From Casuarina equisetifolia (lineage: Eukaryota; Streptophyta; Magnoliopsida; Fagales; Casuarinaceae), in assembly GCA_028551475.1 (NCBI GenBank), contig CM052359.1, positions 6,015,583-6,079,582 on the forward strand: a DNA stretch of 64,000 nt, read 5' to 3'. The notes beneath the pieces are model-generated. The model did not search any database. It had not been told where the DNA came from and saw nothing but the letters and a program-made list of their open reading frames with translations. Both the position numbers and the translations under genes were made by a program. This document shows, in pieces, positions 13,130-26,723 of the stretch (position 1 is the first letter of the stretch; each line of letters starts with the position of its first letter).

Positions 13130-14039
13130 TTGTTTTGTACTTAATAGCTTGTATTCTTAAGGCATGGAAGCAAGGGTAATAGTGTGAGTTAGTAGAAAAA
13201 GGCATGTGTTATGGGCATGTATGATCTTTCATGATGGTTGTGTGTCTTGAGCATCTTGTATCTAGAGTAAACTATAAGGGAAGTAAAAGTTTAGGTGAGC
13301 TCTTATAAAAAGTTAGAAATGTAAATTAAAGGCACTTACTAAAATCAAGAAATAGGAATATAAATGAAAAGTAGTTACTAAAATCAAAGAAACCTTAATT
13401 TGTGTTTTCACCTTAAGAAAACAAGTATTCCAATTCTCCTTCAAACGACCAAAATCCTTATTCTATTTTTGTTCCTAAAATGGATACCAATTGGTTTTTC
13501 CAAGGGCTTGTTATGTGTCCCTCTTGCCAAGCATGTAACAATTGTTATTAGAGTAAAGACTTGGCTACTAAGTGGGATGATTTATATGACAATTTAATAA
13601 AGATAAAAAATATTTTTATGGAGCATATGGTGGCCTTACGAGAGTCTTTTAAGTTGTTGTTATATGAGTTGCTTAAAGGAAAGTAAGGTTAGTTTTCAAA
13701 AAGGAATGAAGAAAAAGGTAGCTAGAAATTAGTATTGACCAAAGCATTAGTTGAATCACTTGTTTTAGTGCAGAAGAAGTTGGAAAAAATAAGGAAGTTG
13801 GATCCCTAATCTCTTAGCCAGCCACTAGGAGGAAGAAGTTACCAACAAGAAAAGACAAAATTGAGCTATATTCTTGTGCATGTCCACCATTGAGTTCACT
13901 TCTCTAGCATTCTTATCACAAGCCCATGTTTCATTAACATTGCTTGATCACAAAGGGCCAATAATATAAAGTGAAAGGTAAAAAAAAGGAGAACACCTTT
14001 GTTGTTTCAACTATATAAAGTAATTCCAATCATGCTTAC
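13130..14039. repeat. Dispersed repeat copy (pairs with 22,550-22,890) plus unassigned DNA
   Basis: About 13,140-13,540 is clearly similar, in the same orientation, to 22,553-22,890. Shared landmarks are AGCTTGTATTCT, GAGTTAGTAGAAAAAG and AAAATGGATACCAATTG. The remainder to 14,039 has no recognisable gene. The pair could be terminal sequence of an old LTR element or simply a dispersed repeat. Confidence 0.5.
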
Positions 14040-15232
14040 TGTTCGGTGAATTTTTAATGCAAGTGAATATGTCGAACAAGTAATATAATGATAAGAAAAG
14101 TATCGTCCCACAGAGATTGGTGATTACTATGCTAACTAATTACTAACGGTGAACAACTCCTAGAATTTATCTAATAAATCCAAATTGATAGAGAATAAAC
14201 TAATCAACTAAATTTAATAAAACTAAATACACAAAATATGTTAGAGTGTCCGATTTTACCATAACTATGAGGTACTAATGTAGATTATGTATGCTTGCAA
14301 GAGGTATAATATCTATGTGATGGCGGAACTTCCTAATTTATTTACTATCCTATGTCTAGGTATAGCAAACCTACTTAGTTCATTAATTCACTATATTTCT
14401 ATATGTGAATTGAAACAAACCAAATGCATTAGGATCTATGAACATTCCCAGTTTACAATAAATCTTTCGATTATCTTATCACCAAAAGCCACACAAACAA
14501 CATGATTCATGGTTATATATTATAAGAAGCAATTGCATATTATTACCTCTCAGTCTCAAACATGCACATCAAATCATTCAAGTGGTGGCCAATCACTTAA
14601 AAGCATTAAGCATAAATATATATAACTCACATAAATAAAATATCTTGCAAAACATAATAATCATAAGATTCATAACATCATAATTAGGTTACATCGTAGC
14701 TCTAACAAAAATAAACTAAAGCATAAAGAAATAATGAGGAAGAATAATAATAGGGAATAAAAAAGGCATCTTGAATCCAAGAACAAGAAGTTTGTCACCC
14801 TTTTTGCCTTCTTTTCAAGAAAACCTTGAATTCTTAGCCTCTTTCTTGAGTTGTGCTCAATTTCTCCTCCTCCTCTTTCTTTTGCCTCTTCTCTTCTCTT
14901 AAATAGGGTTTAGGTTTAGACATACTCTTATCCTAGTAGAATTGGGTCTTAGAGATCTAAAATAATTGGGTTTTGAACTCTTAATTTAATTAAGTTTTGA
15001 ACTCCTAATTTAATTAGGCTTTGAACTCCTAATATGATTAGGTTTTCTAATTATTTAGAAAACCCAATAACAATAAAATCTAATAACAATCATTTAAAGC
15101 CTAAGCCCATCTTAACTCTCTTGATCCTGATATTACGATTTTGCCACACAAAGTTCAAATGTTTTCTCACAATTATTAAAGTTATTTATTACCTAAAATA
15201 GGTAAAATAACTATATAAAAATAGAGTTATCA
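14040..15232 (-). repeat. 3' LTR of the gag-only gypsy-type element
   Basis: About 1,193 bp, bounded by TG...CA on either strand and nearly identical over most of its length to 18,697-20,000. It lacks a block of roughly 90 bp present in the other LTR (around 19,833-19,920). Confidence 0.85.
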
Positions 15233-16799
15233 AAACCCCCAAACTTAACATTTTGCTAGTCCTCTAGCAAAAGCAATAAACAATATATGTTTTAGACAAA
15301 ATCCCTTCATAATATTCTCCCATAATTGCTCAACTTAACAATTCAAAGAAAAATATAGCTTTCATCCAAACACCACAATTGTTTCATAAGATAAGATAGA
15401 CTCTTAACTATGTTGACCACATGTGTGTGTGTGTGAGTCCTCATCTTTTCAACCATATGCATTCCAAATAAATTCACATTAATATGCAACCTCTCAAAAT
15501 CTTTAACCAAACCTCATATGTTTGCTTTTCATTTCTCTCTCCATTAATGTAAGCCAATCATCTAACCAAAAATCAATAGGACTTTTATAAGCTTGTAATG
15601 TAAGGCTAGGCTAGGGGTAAGATGAAAGTCATTTAGGCTAAATTCACCCATGAACACATTGCTTTCTAGGATCTAATTTGAGCTTTTGTCACTTCCTTTC
15701 TTTGCTTTTTTTTTTTTTTTTTACAAATGATCTTTCTATCACCACTTCTCTCATTTATTTTTTCCTAAAAATACTTGATTTCACTTGGATTTTGACACTC
15801 ACAAAAGTCACAATCATGCTTGCAATCATAAAGCAAGTAGTAGGACTAGAAATGTAACCATTATAATTTTATCTTGTTGATGACATCCAACTACTATGCA
15901 GAAGTCAATTTCTGAACCTTTAGTGGCTTGAATTTGACAATAAGCAATAAGAGAATTCCATTCTTGGACAGATGTTGCTTTTTTTTTTTTTTTTTTTGCA
16001 TTCACAAAAGTAACATATTATGCTACATAATCATTGCAATCAACATCCTTCCCCTCGACTTCTCTTCACTCAAATAGACTTATATCCTAAAAATCAATAT
16101 GTTCAAGGGTGTAGGACAAAAAGATAATTTGTCAAAGGCTCAAGGGTATATATATGTGGGTGTTAAACAAAAAAAAATGGATATGAATTAAGGCTCAGCG
16201 GGGTGATTGGTGATAAATAAATAAGGTTGGCTTAAAAGGCTCAAATGATCCAAAGAATGGCCTAAATCATTTTCTCAATTAGATGCAACTTAGGATTTCG
16301 CCTCAAGAGAAAATCAAACAAATTCTAAGATTCAGGTGAGATATAAGAAAATCACATACTTCACATGAATATTCTTTAGAAATACACAAAATTTCAAAAA
16401 TGAAGGACTTTTAGTGCTCAATAGGTGGATCAACATAATCATAATCACACTTAACTCACACTGCAATTGCAGGTTTGAACAAAATCTATATCTTCCAAAG
16501 AATCACCAAGAATTCACAACATGGGATGTAATCATGACATAAAAAAAATTTCAATCAAATTTTGCACAAAGGTTCTTTCCCTACCCCCAAACTTGAATGA
16601 AGCATTATCCTCAATGTAAAAACAAAAGAAATCAATAATAAAGAAGGAATAAGAAAACTCCCTTGATTGCAGGTTGTCAAAATGGAGTTGTGATGAGCAT
16701 ATGGTGATAGCCTTCTAACCAAACTACTAACAAAATACTTAGGTTGCCTCCCAAGAAGTGCTTGCTTTATAGTTTTCAGCCAAACTATCCTCCACATGT

Positions 16800-18420
16800 T
16801 GCTCAAGGAGGATGAAACTCTAATAGTTTAGGAGACAGCTTGTGTCGTTTGATTGTTGAACATTCTTCAATAAGCATAATTGTCTCATATACTTCCAACT
16901 TCCTTTTGTTCTCCAATATCTCGTTCAACAATTTTGCACAACTAGATATTTGAACTGGAGCATCTGTAAAAGAAATGTTAATGTGCAATTTTAAAGATAT
17001 ATCAAGGAATTCCAAAAACTGCTTATCTTTTATGTGTTGTTGGAATCTTTGGGGAGATGGAGCTGGAGGCATAAAGGACATAGGATTTTCTGGAACAAGC
17101 TTGCTCCTAGGTGTCTCCTCAAGTTGCATGCTGACATCTTCATCATTATCTTTGAGACTCTCTTTGTCAACATCAACTTCTCCTACTTGCTTGCCACATG
17201 TTGGGGTTATCGCCTCTATGGTATCTTTAAGACTTTTCTTTATATCACTAGGCAAAAGACCCTCTTGATTCTCTGAGATCATACTGATGAGCTGACTCAT
17301 TTGCAACTCTAATTTTCGGATTGAAGCTTCTTGTCTCTGAAAACTTGCTTCTTGATTCTGAAATCTTGCTTCAATCCTCTCTGTAAAGTTCTTTATGGTG
17401 CTGGCTAGCTCACTAATCATGTTCTCGTAGTTAGGTTTCACCTCTTATGTTTACCAAAATGTTGGTTGCAGTCTCATCTCACTTGGGTTACTCCTTGAAA
17501 AAGTTTGATGGTTGTGCCATCCCAGATTGTACGTATTTGAGTAATAATCATTTTGTGACCTGCTAGGAATTTTAACAAAATTAGCATAATCATTATAATG
17601 AGCATTAAGGTTACCTACTTGACATTTTGTGCTCTCATGTGCTCCACCATAAAATTCACATGATCTACTTTGATGTCTCACAACTGGAGTATTTAAGTTG
17701 TCTATCTTCTCATTGAGCACTTCCAATTGTGTAGACATTATGGTAAATATATCTTCTTTATGGACTCTACTTGCTTGATAGCTATTGAATGTCATCTCCT
17801 CTAGGAGGTTAAATGCCTTTTCTAGTGTTCTACTATGTAAGTCCCCTCCTGCAGCTGTATCAATTACACAATGAAGATTCATACTACACCTATCATAAAA
17901 AGTTTGTACTTGTAGCCATGTGGGTAATCCATGATTTGGACATATCCTTAAAAGTTCCTTGAATCTCTCCCAAGCTTCATATAATAATTCATCATTCATC
18001 TGCTCAAAAGTGAAAATATCGTTACGCAATTTAGTAGATCTTGCAAAAGGAAAGAACTTACCAAGAAATTTTTGAGCCAAATCATCCCATGTAGTAATTA
18101 ATCCTGTAGGAAGTGAAAAGAACCATTTTTTAGCTGTATCTCTAAGAGAAAATGGAAATAGTTTCAACCTGATAACATCTTTTATAACTCCATGATCTCC
18201 AATCATGTCACAAAATTCAAGGAATGCTTCAATGTGAGCTTTTGGATCCTCATTTGGTAGCCCACTATATTGCACAAATTTTTGAAGCATCTTGATGAGC
18301 ACGAGCTTAATCTCAAAGTTATTTGCCTGAATTGCAAGCCTAATGCTTGATGTGGCATTCCAAAATGTGGGTGCAACATAGTCTTTTAAAAGTTTATATG
18401 TACCATCATATGTTTCCATC
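16800..18420 (-). other. Gag-like coding region of the gypsy-type element
   Basis: The minus strand encodes a retrotransposon gag-family region. It has the core found in plant Ty3/gypsy gags (KLFPFSLRD, AKKWFFSLP, LLEEMTFNSY) and a downstream part with a Gln/Glu-rich coiled coil (QNQEASFQRQEASIRKLE) and the LHINISFTDA and ENKRKLEVYE motifs typical of the segment between gag and protease. It is a fossil, listed here as part of the element at 14,040-20,000. Confidence 0.8.
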
Positions 18421-18696
18421 CTTGTTACTCAATCTTTCACAATAACAACTTAACAAGGAAATTTTTCTTTTCAAAATAAAAATAATGAAGAAAAATAAAA
18501 ATAAAACAAAAAAAATGATTTTTTTCTTTTTTCTTTTTAAGAACTAGAGAAATTTTTTTTTTCACGAATTAAAAGAAACAATTTTTATTTAAAAAAAATT
18601 AAAAGAAAATAAAAGCTAGATTAAACCTAGAAATCATTCAGTATTAATATTAATCAGTAGTAAAACAACCAATCCCTGGCAACGACGCCAAAAACT

Positions 18697-20000
18697 TGTT
18701 CGGTGAATTTTAAATGCAAGTGAACATGTCGAACAAGTAATATAATGATAAGAAAAGTATCGTCCCACAGAGATTGGTGATTACTATACCAATTAATTAC
18801 TAACGGTGAACAACTCCTAGAATTTATCTAACAAATCCAAATTGATAGAGAATAAACTAATCAACTAAATTTAATAAAACTAAATACACAAAATATGTTA
18901 GAGTGTCCGATTTCACCATAACTATGAGGTACTAATGTAGATTATGTATGCTTGTAAGAGGGATAATATCTATGTGATGGCGGAACTTCCTAATTTATTT
19001 ACTATCCTATGTCTAGGTATAGCAAACCTACTTAGTTCATTAATTCACTATATTTCTATATGTGAATTGAAACAAACCAAATGCATTAGGATCTATGAAC
19101 ATTCACAGTTTACAATAAATCTTTCGATTATCTTATCACCAAAAGCCACACAAACAACATGGTATATGTCTATCCACATTTAATTCATGGTTATATATTA
19201 TAAGAAGCAATTGCATATTATTACCTCTCAGTCTCAAACAGGCACATCAAATCATTCAAGTGGTGGCCAATCACTTAAAAGCATTAAGCATAAATATATA
19301 TAACTCACATAAATAAAATATCTTGCAAAACATAATAATCATAAGATTCATAACATCATAATTAGGTTACATCGTAGCTCTAACAAAAATAATCTAAAAC
19401 ATAAAGAAATAATGAGGAAGAATAATAATAGGGAATAAAAAAGGCATCTTGAATCTAAGAACAAGAAGTCTGTCATCCTTTTTGCCTTCTTTTCAAGAAA
19501 ACCTTGAATTCTTAGCCTCTCTCTTGAGTTATGCTCAATTTCTCCTCCTCCTCTTTCTTTTGCCTCTTCTCTTCTCTTCTCTTAAATAGGGTTTAGGTTT
19601 AGACATACTCTTATCCTAGTAGAAATGGGTCTTAGAGATCTAAAACAATTGGGTTTTGAACTCTTAATTTAATTAGGTTTTGAACTCTTAATTTAATTAG
19701 GCTTTGAACTCCTAATTTGATTAGGTTTTCTAAATAATTAGAAAACCTAATAACAATAAAATCTAATAACAATCATTTAAAGCCCAAGCCCATCTTGACT
19801 CTCTTGATCCTGATATTATGATTTTGCCACACAATAAGCATCAGGCTCTCCATGTTCATCTCTTTTCTTCTTGCTTTCTTGTGCTACATAAATAAGATAA
19901 ATTTAGGTAAATAAAGAGGAGTTCAAATGTTTTCTTACAATTATTAAAGTTATTTATTGCCTAAAATAGGTAAAATAACTCTATAAAAATAGAGTTATCA
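18697..20000 (-). repeat. 5' LTR of the gag-only gypsy-type element
   Basis: About 1,304 bp; starts TGTTCGGTGA and ends GAGTTATCA on the plus strand. Members of the same LTR family occur as solo copies at 26,724-27,954 (opposite orientation) and 28,045-29,361 (same orientation). Confidence 0.85.
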
Positions 20001-20167
20001 CTAACCACTGCACATTGTTAACTAATAAGCATGTAAAATTTCACCAGCTTTAACATTGTTAGTGGAAGCCATTTGGCTTCATCCATTTTCAGTGGGGTTC
20101 CTAACACCAACCAAGGAGGTGACTATAGCCGACTTGTTATGAACTATTGAAATAGTTATAAAGTTTT

Positions 20168-20750
20168 TGTTACTGGTCTGATATGAGTCAGCTGGAACAA
20201 CTAGTTTGGATACTAAATTAGGCCTTTGAGAAGGATGTGATTCTGGCCTCATCAGAGGGAGACCAACACCTCTGGTCTCATTAAAGGGAGACACGGCACC
20301 TCTGGCCTCCTTAAAGGGAGACACCACCTCTATGGAAGGAACTTCCAAGTTTTTCATTAACTAAAAGCTATCAATTCATTACATCTAACGGGTTATAAAA
20401 GGGGTATATGGGCTTGGGCCAAGCCTATACATGGGCCTAAGTCTATACATGTAACATTGTTACCAGTCTAATATAAGTCAGCCGGAACAACCAATTCGGA
20501 TACTAAATTAGGCCTTTGGGAAAGATGTGATTTTGAACTTATTAGAGGGAGACTAACACCTCTGGCCTCATTGAAGGGAGACACGGCACCTCTGGCCTCA
20601 TTGAAGAGAGACACCACCTCCATGGAAGGAACTTCCAAGTTTTTCATTAACCAAAAGCTACCAATTCATTACATCTAACAGGTTATAAAAAAGGTATATG
20701 GGCTTGGGCTAAGCTTATACATGGGCCTAAGTTTAGACATGTAACAGTTT
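20168..20750. repeat. Two-copy tandem duplication, unit about 290 bp
   Basis: Unit A (about 20,168-20,455) and unit B (about 20,458-20,748) follow each other directly. Both run from a GTCAGC(T/C)GGAACAAC motif through GAAGGAACTTCCAAG to GGGCCTAAGT. Inside each unit a short module built on CACCTCTGGCCTCATT and AAGGGAGACAC is itself repeated two to three times. No coding function is recognised. Confidence 0.75.
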
Positions 20751-23700
20751 TAGTGCTTGAGCTATGGCTAAGGGAAGTCAAATTATAGGCAACAAACTAT
20801 GTGGGAAAAGTATATAACATATTGGCTCTTTCTAGGGCTACTAAAAAGAAAATGCATGTAAAGGCCAATTGCTAGAAGGTGATATTCGATGCTAGCAAAG
20901 GTATTGTTGAGAAAGAGGAAAAAAGCATTATGTACACATAAAAAGTCAAAGAAGACATATAAAGAATGATGGAAGGTTAGTAAGAAACATAAGTTTTTTT
21001 TTTGGGTGGAATACGAATGATATAGAGCTCCATTTGCATACTAGAGTCATGTTGGGGAAGATGGAGGCAAGGAGGCTATGCTTCATGCTTTTTACAAGTC
21101 TTTAGGTAAGAATAAGAAGGAATGTTATTGGTGGTGGTGGTGGAAGCTCTTGGTGTATGCATCCATGTGGAGGATAATAGTTTTTGTAACTATTATGATT
21201 AAAAAGCTGATGTTGTAGAAGTCAACTACATTCTAAGAAAAGGTAACTCTAAAGTTTGAGTTATGGCAATGAAGATCAAAATAAGGACAAACCAGAAGCC
21301 TAAGTAATAAATGACATTGATTCAGGCACATGGGCCAAAGTTAAGGATAATGCTATTAGATATGAGCAATGGAAAGAATGATTTGGGTTAGGTTTGTGTT
21401 TTGATGTTGGAATTGTTAATGCCAGTGGCCATGGATCCCGTAACTGTGAAATCCAGGTTGCTGGAGGGTGTCATGGAGATTACTAGGACTTGGAAGACAT
21501 ACTTAAAGAAACATGAAGAAACAGAGGAAGAAAAGGAGAAAAATAGCAAAAAGGTTTTGTAAGGATGCATCCTTGGAGGGAAGCATGTTGTTATGGGAGT
21601 ATAGACAATGGGGGAGTAAGTGCAAGGGAAAAATAAAAAGCTTGAGGTGGAGGGTTCCCTAAGGCTTAAGTGCATTCCAACAAGTAAGCATGTTGCTTGA
21701 CTAGGTTATGTATAGAGCAAAAATAGCAGTTCAAGATTTGATCACCATACAAAGGATAATGGAAGACATGAATATGAAACCTTCCATCATTGCTAACTAA
21801 AAAAGCAATAGTAGAGCCAAGAAGGTGGAGTTGGCCAATGCTACATTGAACGAAGCAAAAGTCCTTTCTAAAGATGTTATGAGCCCTTTGTTTATGAGTC
21901 TCCCCTAGGTAAAAGAATTATTGTTATCACTAGAGTTCTAAGTGCTCAAGCAATTCCATTGGCTATGCAAGGGAGGTGTCCTTACATAAGCATTTAGTGT
22001 TAAGTGGTTTCTCAATTTAGGTGTTCCTTGGATTATCTTAGATCATCACTAAATAATGTCTTTCACAAATGGGTCACACAAGTTTGTTGTGAACAATGAT
22101 GCATATGCACTCTTTCATGGGTATATGTCCATGAACAACTTATTTAAAGGCACCAAATTATGGGATAAAATGGTTGAGATGAGGCAAGAACATTACTTGC
22201 TTATGACACTAAAAGGGCATAAGTACAAAGGTCTTGATATGAAGATGAACATGGGGTGGTTAGGCACTACAATGAAGGAAATCTAGGTGAAAGACTTGTA
22301 AAAAGGAGGAGTAAAGTGGTGACATATGAAGGGCAAAGGATCAAACAATTAAGGTGAAGGATGACATGGCTGCAAAAATCATTGTTATGGCACCCATTAG
22401 AGGCAATTTATCCCCTGGACCTCTTGGCTATCAATAATGCTCAATCAATTCAAGCCAAATTTTGCACCAACGGCTTATTGAAGCAGAACCTTTCCAAGAC
22501 CAACCTTAAAGGCAAGGTTGTCACATGGAGGAAGGAAATTTATATAAATAATAGCTTGTATTCTCAAGACATGGAAACAAGGGAAATAACATGAGTTAGT
22601 AGAAAAAGTCATGCATGATCTTTCATGATAGTTTCATGTCTTAAGCATTTTGGATCTAAAGTTAGCTACTAGGGAAGCAGGGGTTTGTGTAAGCTTTTAC
22701 AAAGAACTAGAAATGTAAACAAAAGGCAATTATTGAAATCAAAGAAATCTTGGTTTGTGTTTTCACCTAAGTAAAACAAGGTTCCAATTCTCCTTTAAAG
22801 AACCAAAGTCCTCATACCCTCTTTTGTTCTTAAAATGGATACCAATTGATCTTTCCAAGGGCCTATTATATGTCCTTTTATCTAGCATGTAATGTCTTTT
22901 TATGGCTCAATTGCCTTCATGTTGTAGATAAGACCTTTGTGAAGCTACTTTGGGAGTAAGTTAAGGATCCATGTTAAGCAGAAGGTGTTGCATCTCTTTT
23001 AGAGAGGGAAGAGTAGAGAAGTTTCATGTGGTGTAAGGTATTGACTATCTACAAAGACTAGTTTGTTTGGGTAAGAAGGCTCATCCTCATAATGCAACTC
23101 TAAATGGAAAAATTAGCTAGGCTAGTGAGTTTGAAAGAGAGTAAGGAAGTGGCACTAGTATCATTGCTTAGTAGGAATAATAGGTTCGAAAGACCAATGT
23201 TTATAGGAACATCTGAGGCATGCACATCTTTGTTGTTGTTTGAATAAGTATAAGAGTTAAGTCAATGTAGATAAAAGTCAAAAGGAAAAAGACAATGGGT
23301 CGAGCATGCTATTGGCTAGTCTTTAAGTGTATTACATACAAAAGGAAACTTTAACTTGGACAGTTTGAAGAAAGGTTGTATCTAACTTGCTTTTTGTGAC
23401 CAAGCTAGTCCTTTTCTCTAAATTGTTGTTTCTTATAGTAGGAATTGATTTTCTATCCACTTGTGTCTAAACAAACATGTGGAACATTTGAAAAACCATT
23501 TGACTTATAAAGATGTATGTCAAAAGAAAAACAAAATTTTACACTTTATGTATAATGGTTCTAGTTTACATTAATGGACCAAAATCCCAAACTCTAGATA
23601 ACTTTATTTTCTTGACTAAACTTACTAATTTGCTCAAAATGAACTCTAGTCTATCTTTGAAAGGCTTGGTTATGAGTTCATCTAATTAAGTTCATAACAT

Positions 23701-25840
23701 TTGGTATTAGGGCCATTCATCTTAAGATATGTGTTTAGTGGAAAATGACATTGTTAAGTTGCAAAATAAATTGGACAAACTACAAGAATCCATGAAAGCC
23801 TTAAGTAGCTATTTCTTACTAGAAATTAGAGAACTATATAAGGCTTATTGAAAGGAAGAAAAGGCATAAGCCCAAGTTGAAAAGGTTAAGAAGGAGGAAA
23901 TTGTATCTCTTGCTATTATTAAGGAGAAGTCCTTGTAGGGAGAAAGAAAGACAAATTGTCTTTCTAGTTTTCTAGCTATAAGCAAGTAGTTGAGTTCTAG
24001 CATGCTCCTAAGCACCCACCATTCAACGTAAGGATAGCTTCTCCCTTTCCATGGTGTTTTGATCCCAAGCATCATTTCACCCATTTTGCTAACCACTAGA
24101 GGGTCATCAACTGCTAACCGAGGATTTGTCTGTCTACATATAGGAAGGAATAGAAAAAAAAAAAAGGAATAGATATGGGAATCAATGAAAGATATTTGAT
24201 TAGCATCATCTCTTCACCATGAGAACGTTATGCATTTGGCCTTTTGCAAGGCCTTTGGGAAGAAAAGAAAGAAAAAAAGGAAGAATAGGATCATCACAAA
24301 AAATAAAAACAAAAGAGAAACATGGTGAGAAAGGATAATTAAGTTAATGATCATAATAGTGGAGAAGGAAACTAAAATGAAAAAAAAACCAAATTTATAT
24401 TTTCTAGTCTTTTATTATTGCTAGTTAACCATGAAATGCCGTTACATCTACATGGGTTCCTGAAGGCCAAAATGAGAAAGTGTATGGAAAAAGGTGAAAA
24501 GTCTTGAAATGCAAAGACAAGTAAGGACTAAAGCTAAGAAAGTGAAGTCTTTGGTAGCAAAGTCAAGTGCCAACAGTAGAAGAAAAGGAAGAATGTTGCT
24601 ATTGGTTTTGTCATTTCCACTTACTTCCACCCTAAACCCTAGACTCATCTTGGGCTCCTTGCATCCATTTTTCAATCTCCATATAAACACATTGGCCTCA
24701 TTTCCACCATCTAGAGCAGCTTACCACCACTAACACATTGAATAGTTCTTTCCCTTCACAAACTCTTTTAGGAGGTGGAATGCTTTTGCCTAAGCCTTTT
24801 GTGGGGCATTTAATATATAAATATAAATAAATAGCTTTATTTTCTTAACTAAACTTTCTAATTTTTTCAAAATGAACAATAATCCATCTCTAAAAGGGCC
24901 TACAATGAGTTCCTTTAAGTAGGCTTGTAATAAAGTGTTATGCAAGATCACATGTGTGACATAAAAAATGATATCACATGAACTCTCTTTATAAGGCCAT
25001 TTTGGAATTTTGATGTGATTTTAAATGTATGATGAACTAAAAAATGAAACATAGATTTAACAATTATAAATTGCATAAAAATGTGATTATTCTTTGATGA
25101 TATTAAATAAACTATGAACTAACTTATGTTTTTGTGAAAGCATAGTGAATAAGCTATAGATTGAACTTATGGTTTTATACAAAGACTATGATTCAATGTA
25201 ATAGGTCTTTGAAGAAAAAATAAGTTAGACTAGAAAGTTAGAGATGGAGACAATTAAATCATATAAGCACTCAAGTGTATTCAATAGCTTAAAGAATCAA
25301 TTACTAGATTGCATTTATATACATAAAGCTTAAAGCTATGATGCGTGAGAGACAAATAGAAATTATTTAGAGAAAGGTAAAAGAAGTAGTGGTCCATGCT
25401 ATCTTCCATCTCTTATTAAGTTGCTTAGTTTTGATGTCTTTAGTCTTCTCAGAGTAGGATGGCGGTATAAAGTGTAGTCATGATTGCGTGCTAGCTTAGT
25501 TTCTTATTATAGTCTTTATTTTTTTCTAGAGGTTATGTGATAACTCCAAGTTGTCTTTTGATCTTCCCATGTGAAGATTTCTTGTTGCATGATCTATTTC
25601 TTTAAATGCATAATAGAGAAGGCATGAGAGTTGTGAAGATATGCATTCAATTAGTAGCATGATTGATTTAGGCTGTTGGAATTAACAAAAACTAGGTTAG
25701 CTTGTTTAGATTAGTCAACAATCGATTTGTTTAGGGAGAAAAAGCATATTTGATTTAATGGACATATTCATATGGCATGGTTCTAAACAATCCCAAAATT
25801 TAAAGAAGAAAGAAATTGGATCGATTGGAAAATGTAGGTT
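20750..25840. other. Decayed, unassigned repetitive DNA
   Basis: There is no supported gene. Features seen: the second copy of the 13,140-13,540 repeat at 22,553-22,890; a direct repeat of about 95 bp at 23,604-23,700 and 24,834-24,930 (shared CTTTATTTTCTT then ACTAAAC); and, directly after the first of these, a TTTGGTATTAGGGCC stretch resembling the initiator-Met primer-binding site of copia elements, followed by a short gag-like reading. This suggests remnants of a small or internally deleted copia-type element at about 23.6-24.9 kb. Open frames such as 22,056-22,286 match nothing I recognise. Confidence 0.4.
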
Positions 25841-26723
25841 GCTGGAAAAGAAATAGTAATGATGAAAAAATGAATACAAAAAATTTATTTTATTTAATTC
25901 ATAATCCTCTGATGATGTACACAATGCAATTGACTAAATATAAAGCCTTTACAAGATTTACAAAAGGAAAACAATTAAAATTGAATCAAATTGAAATTGA
26001 AAAGAATTAGCATTAACAATAATAACAAAGATTCTCATAGTCGATAGAGAATGTGATTGCAAATAGGTGCTAACATAATGTCAATTGACATGGTAATGTG
26101 TGTGTATCCAAAGGCTTTTAGGCATGTGAGATTGGCACTTGCTAACATCCCCTTGCAAGTTAAAGAAGTAGAAAACACCATTAGTTTAGAACGAAGAAGG
26201 TGGAAGCATGCAAAGGAAAGACCTTTGATGAAGATGTCAATAAGCTAACCCATAGAGGAGATGAATTATAAGTGAAGTTGGCTATGGGCTAAGTGTTCAT
26301 TGACAAAGTGGAAATAAATTTTGATGTGCTTTGCAAGCAAGTATATAGCAAACAAGTTCTCACACCAAAAGGTGGGGTGGTTGAGATAAGAGGGCTTGAA
26401 AATAATGGAGAAGGTACTTAATTCACATGAGGTCACCTATGGTGTTAGCAAGAGACTTGAATTTAGTTTTAATGCTTGATTAAGTTATAATGCACTATTT
26501 GTGAGAACTATAAGAGAAAAGCTTCTTGCCAAGGAAGATGCAAAAGTCACCAACAGATTATTGATCATCATGGTCACCAACCCATCTTGTGTTAGAGAAT
26601 GCACAGAGAAAGGTGGACAAGCTTACTAGAGAATAAGACCCAAGTATGGGGTGTTGGACAAATAAAGGAAAATTGTGACTAGATTAGCTACTGAGCTAAA
26701 GGTCTTAATGTAGTTTATGTCGT

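Larger units (their letters stand above)
14040..20000 (-). mobile_element. Ty3/gypsy-type LTR retrotransposon with gag but no visible pol
   Basis: A two-LTR element on the minus strand: 5' LTR 18,697-20,000, 3' LTR 14,040-15,232, internal part about 3.46 kb. On the minus strand the LTRs start TGATAAC and end GAACA. A primer-binding-site-like sequence (TTGGCGTCGTTGCCAGGG) lies at about 18,674-18,692 and a G-rich polypurine tract (TTTGGGGG) at 15,233-15,246. The flanking 5-mers, CTTAC and CTAAC, are near-matching target duplications. Gag-like coding fills about 16,800-18,420. No protease, reverse transcriptase or integrase is seen, so it resembles the non-autonomous gag-only elements of plants. 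By eye the LTRs differ by a few percent plus one block of about 90 bp missing from the 3' LTR, so it is fairly young. The coding part is broken in about one place. Confidence 0.85.

Noticed and set aside
16975-17276. Plus-strand frames of 80-97 codons
   Set aside because: Shadows of the gag-like coding region on the opposite strand.
14287-19183. Open frames starting MYACKR... at 14,287, 18,944 and (minus) 27,508
   Set aside because: All lie inside LTR copies of one family at the same internal position; they recur because the LTR recurs, not because a protein is encoded.
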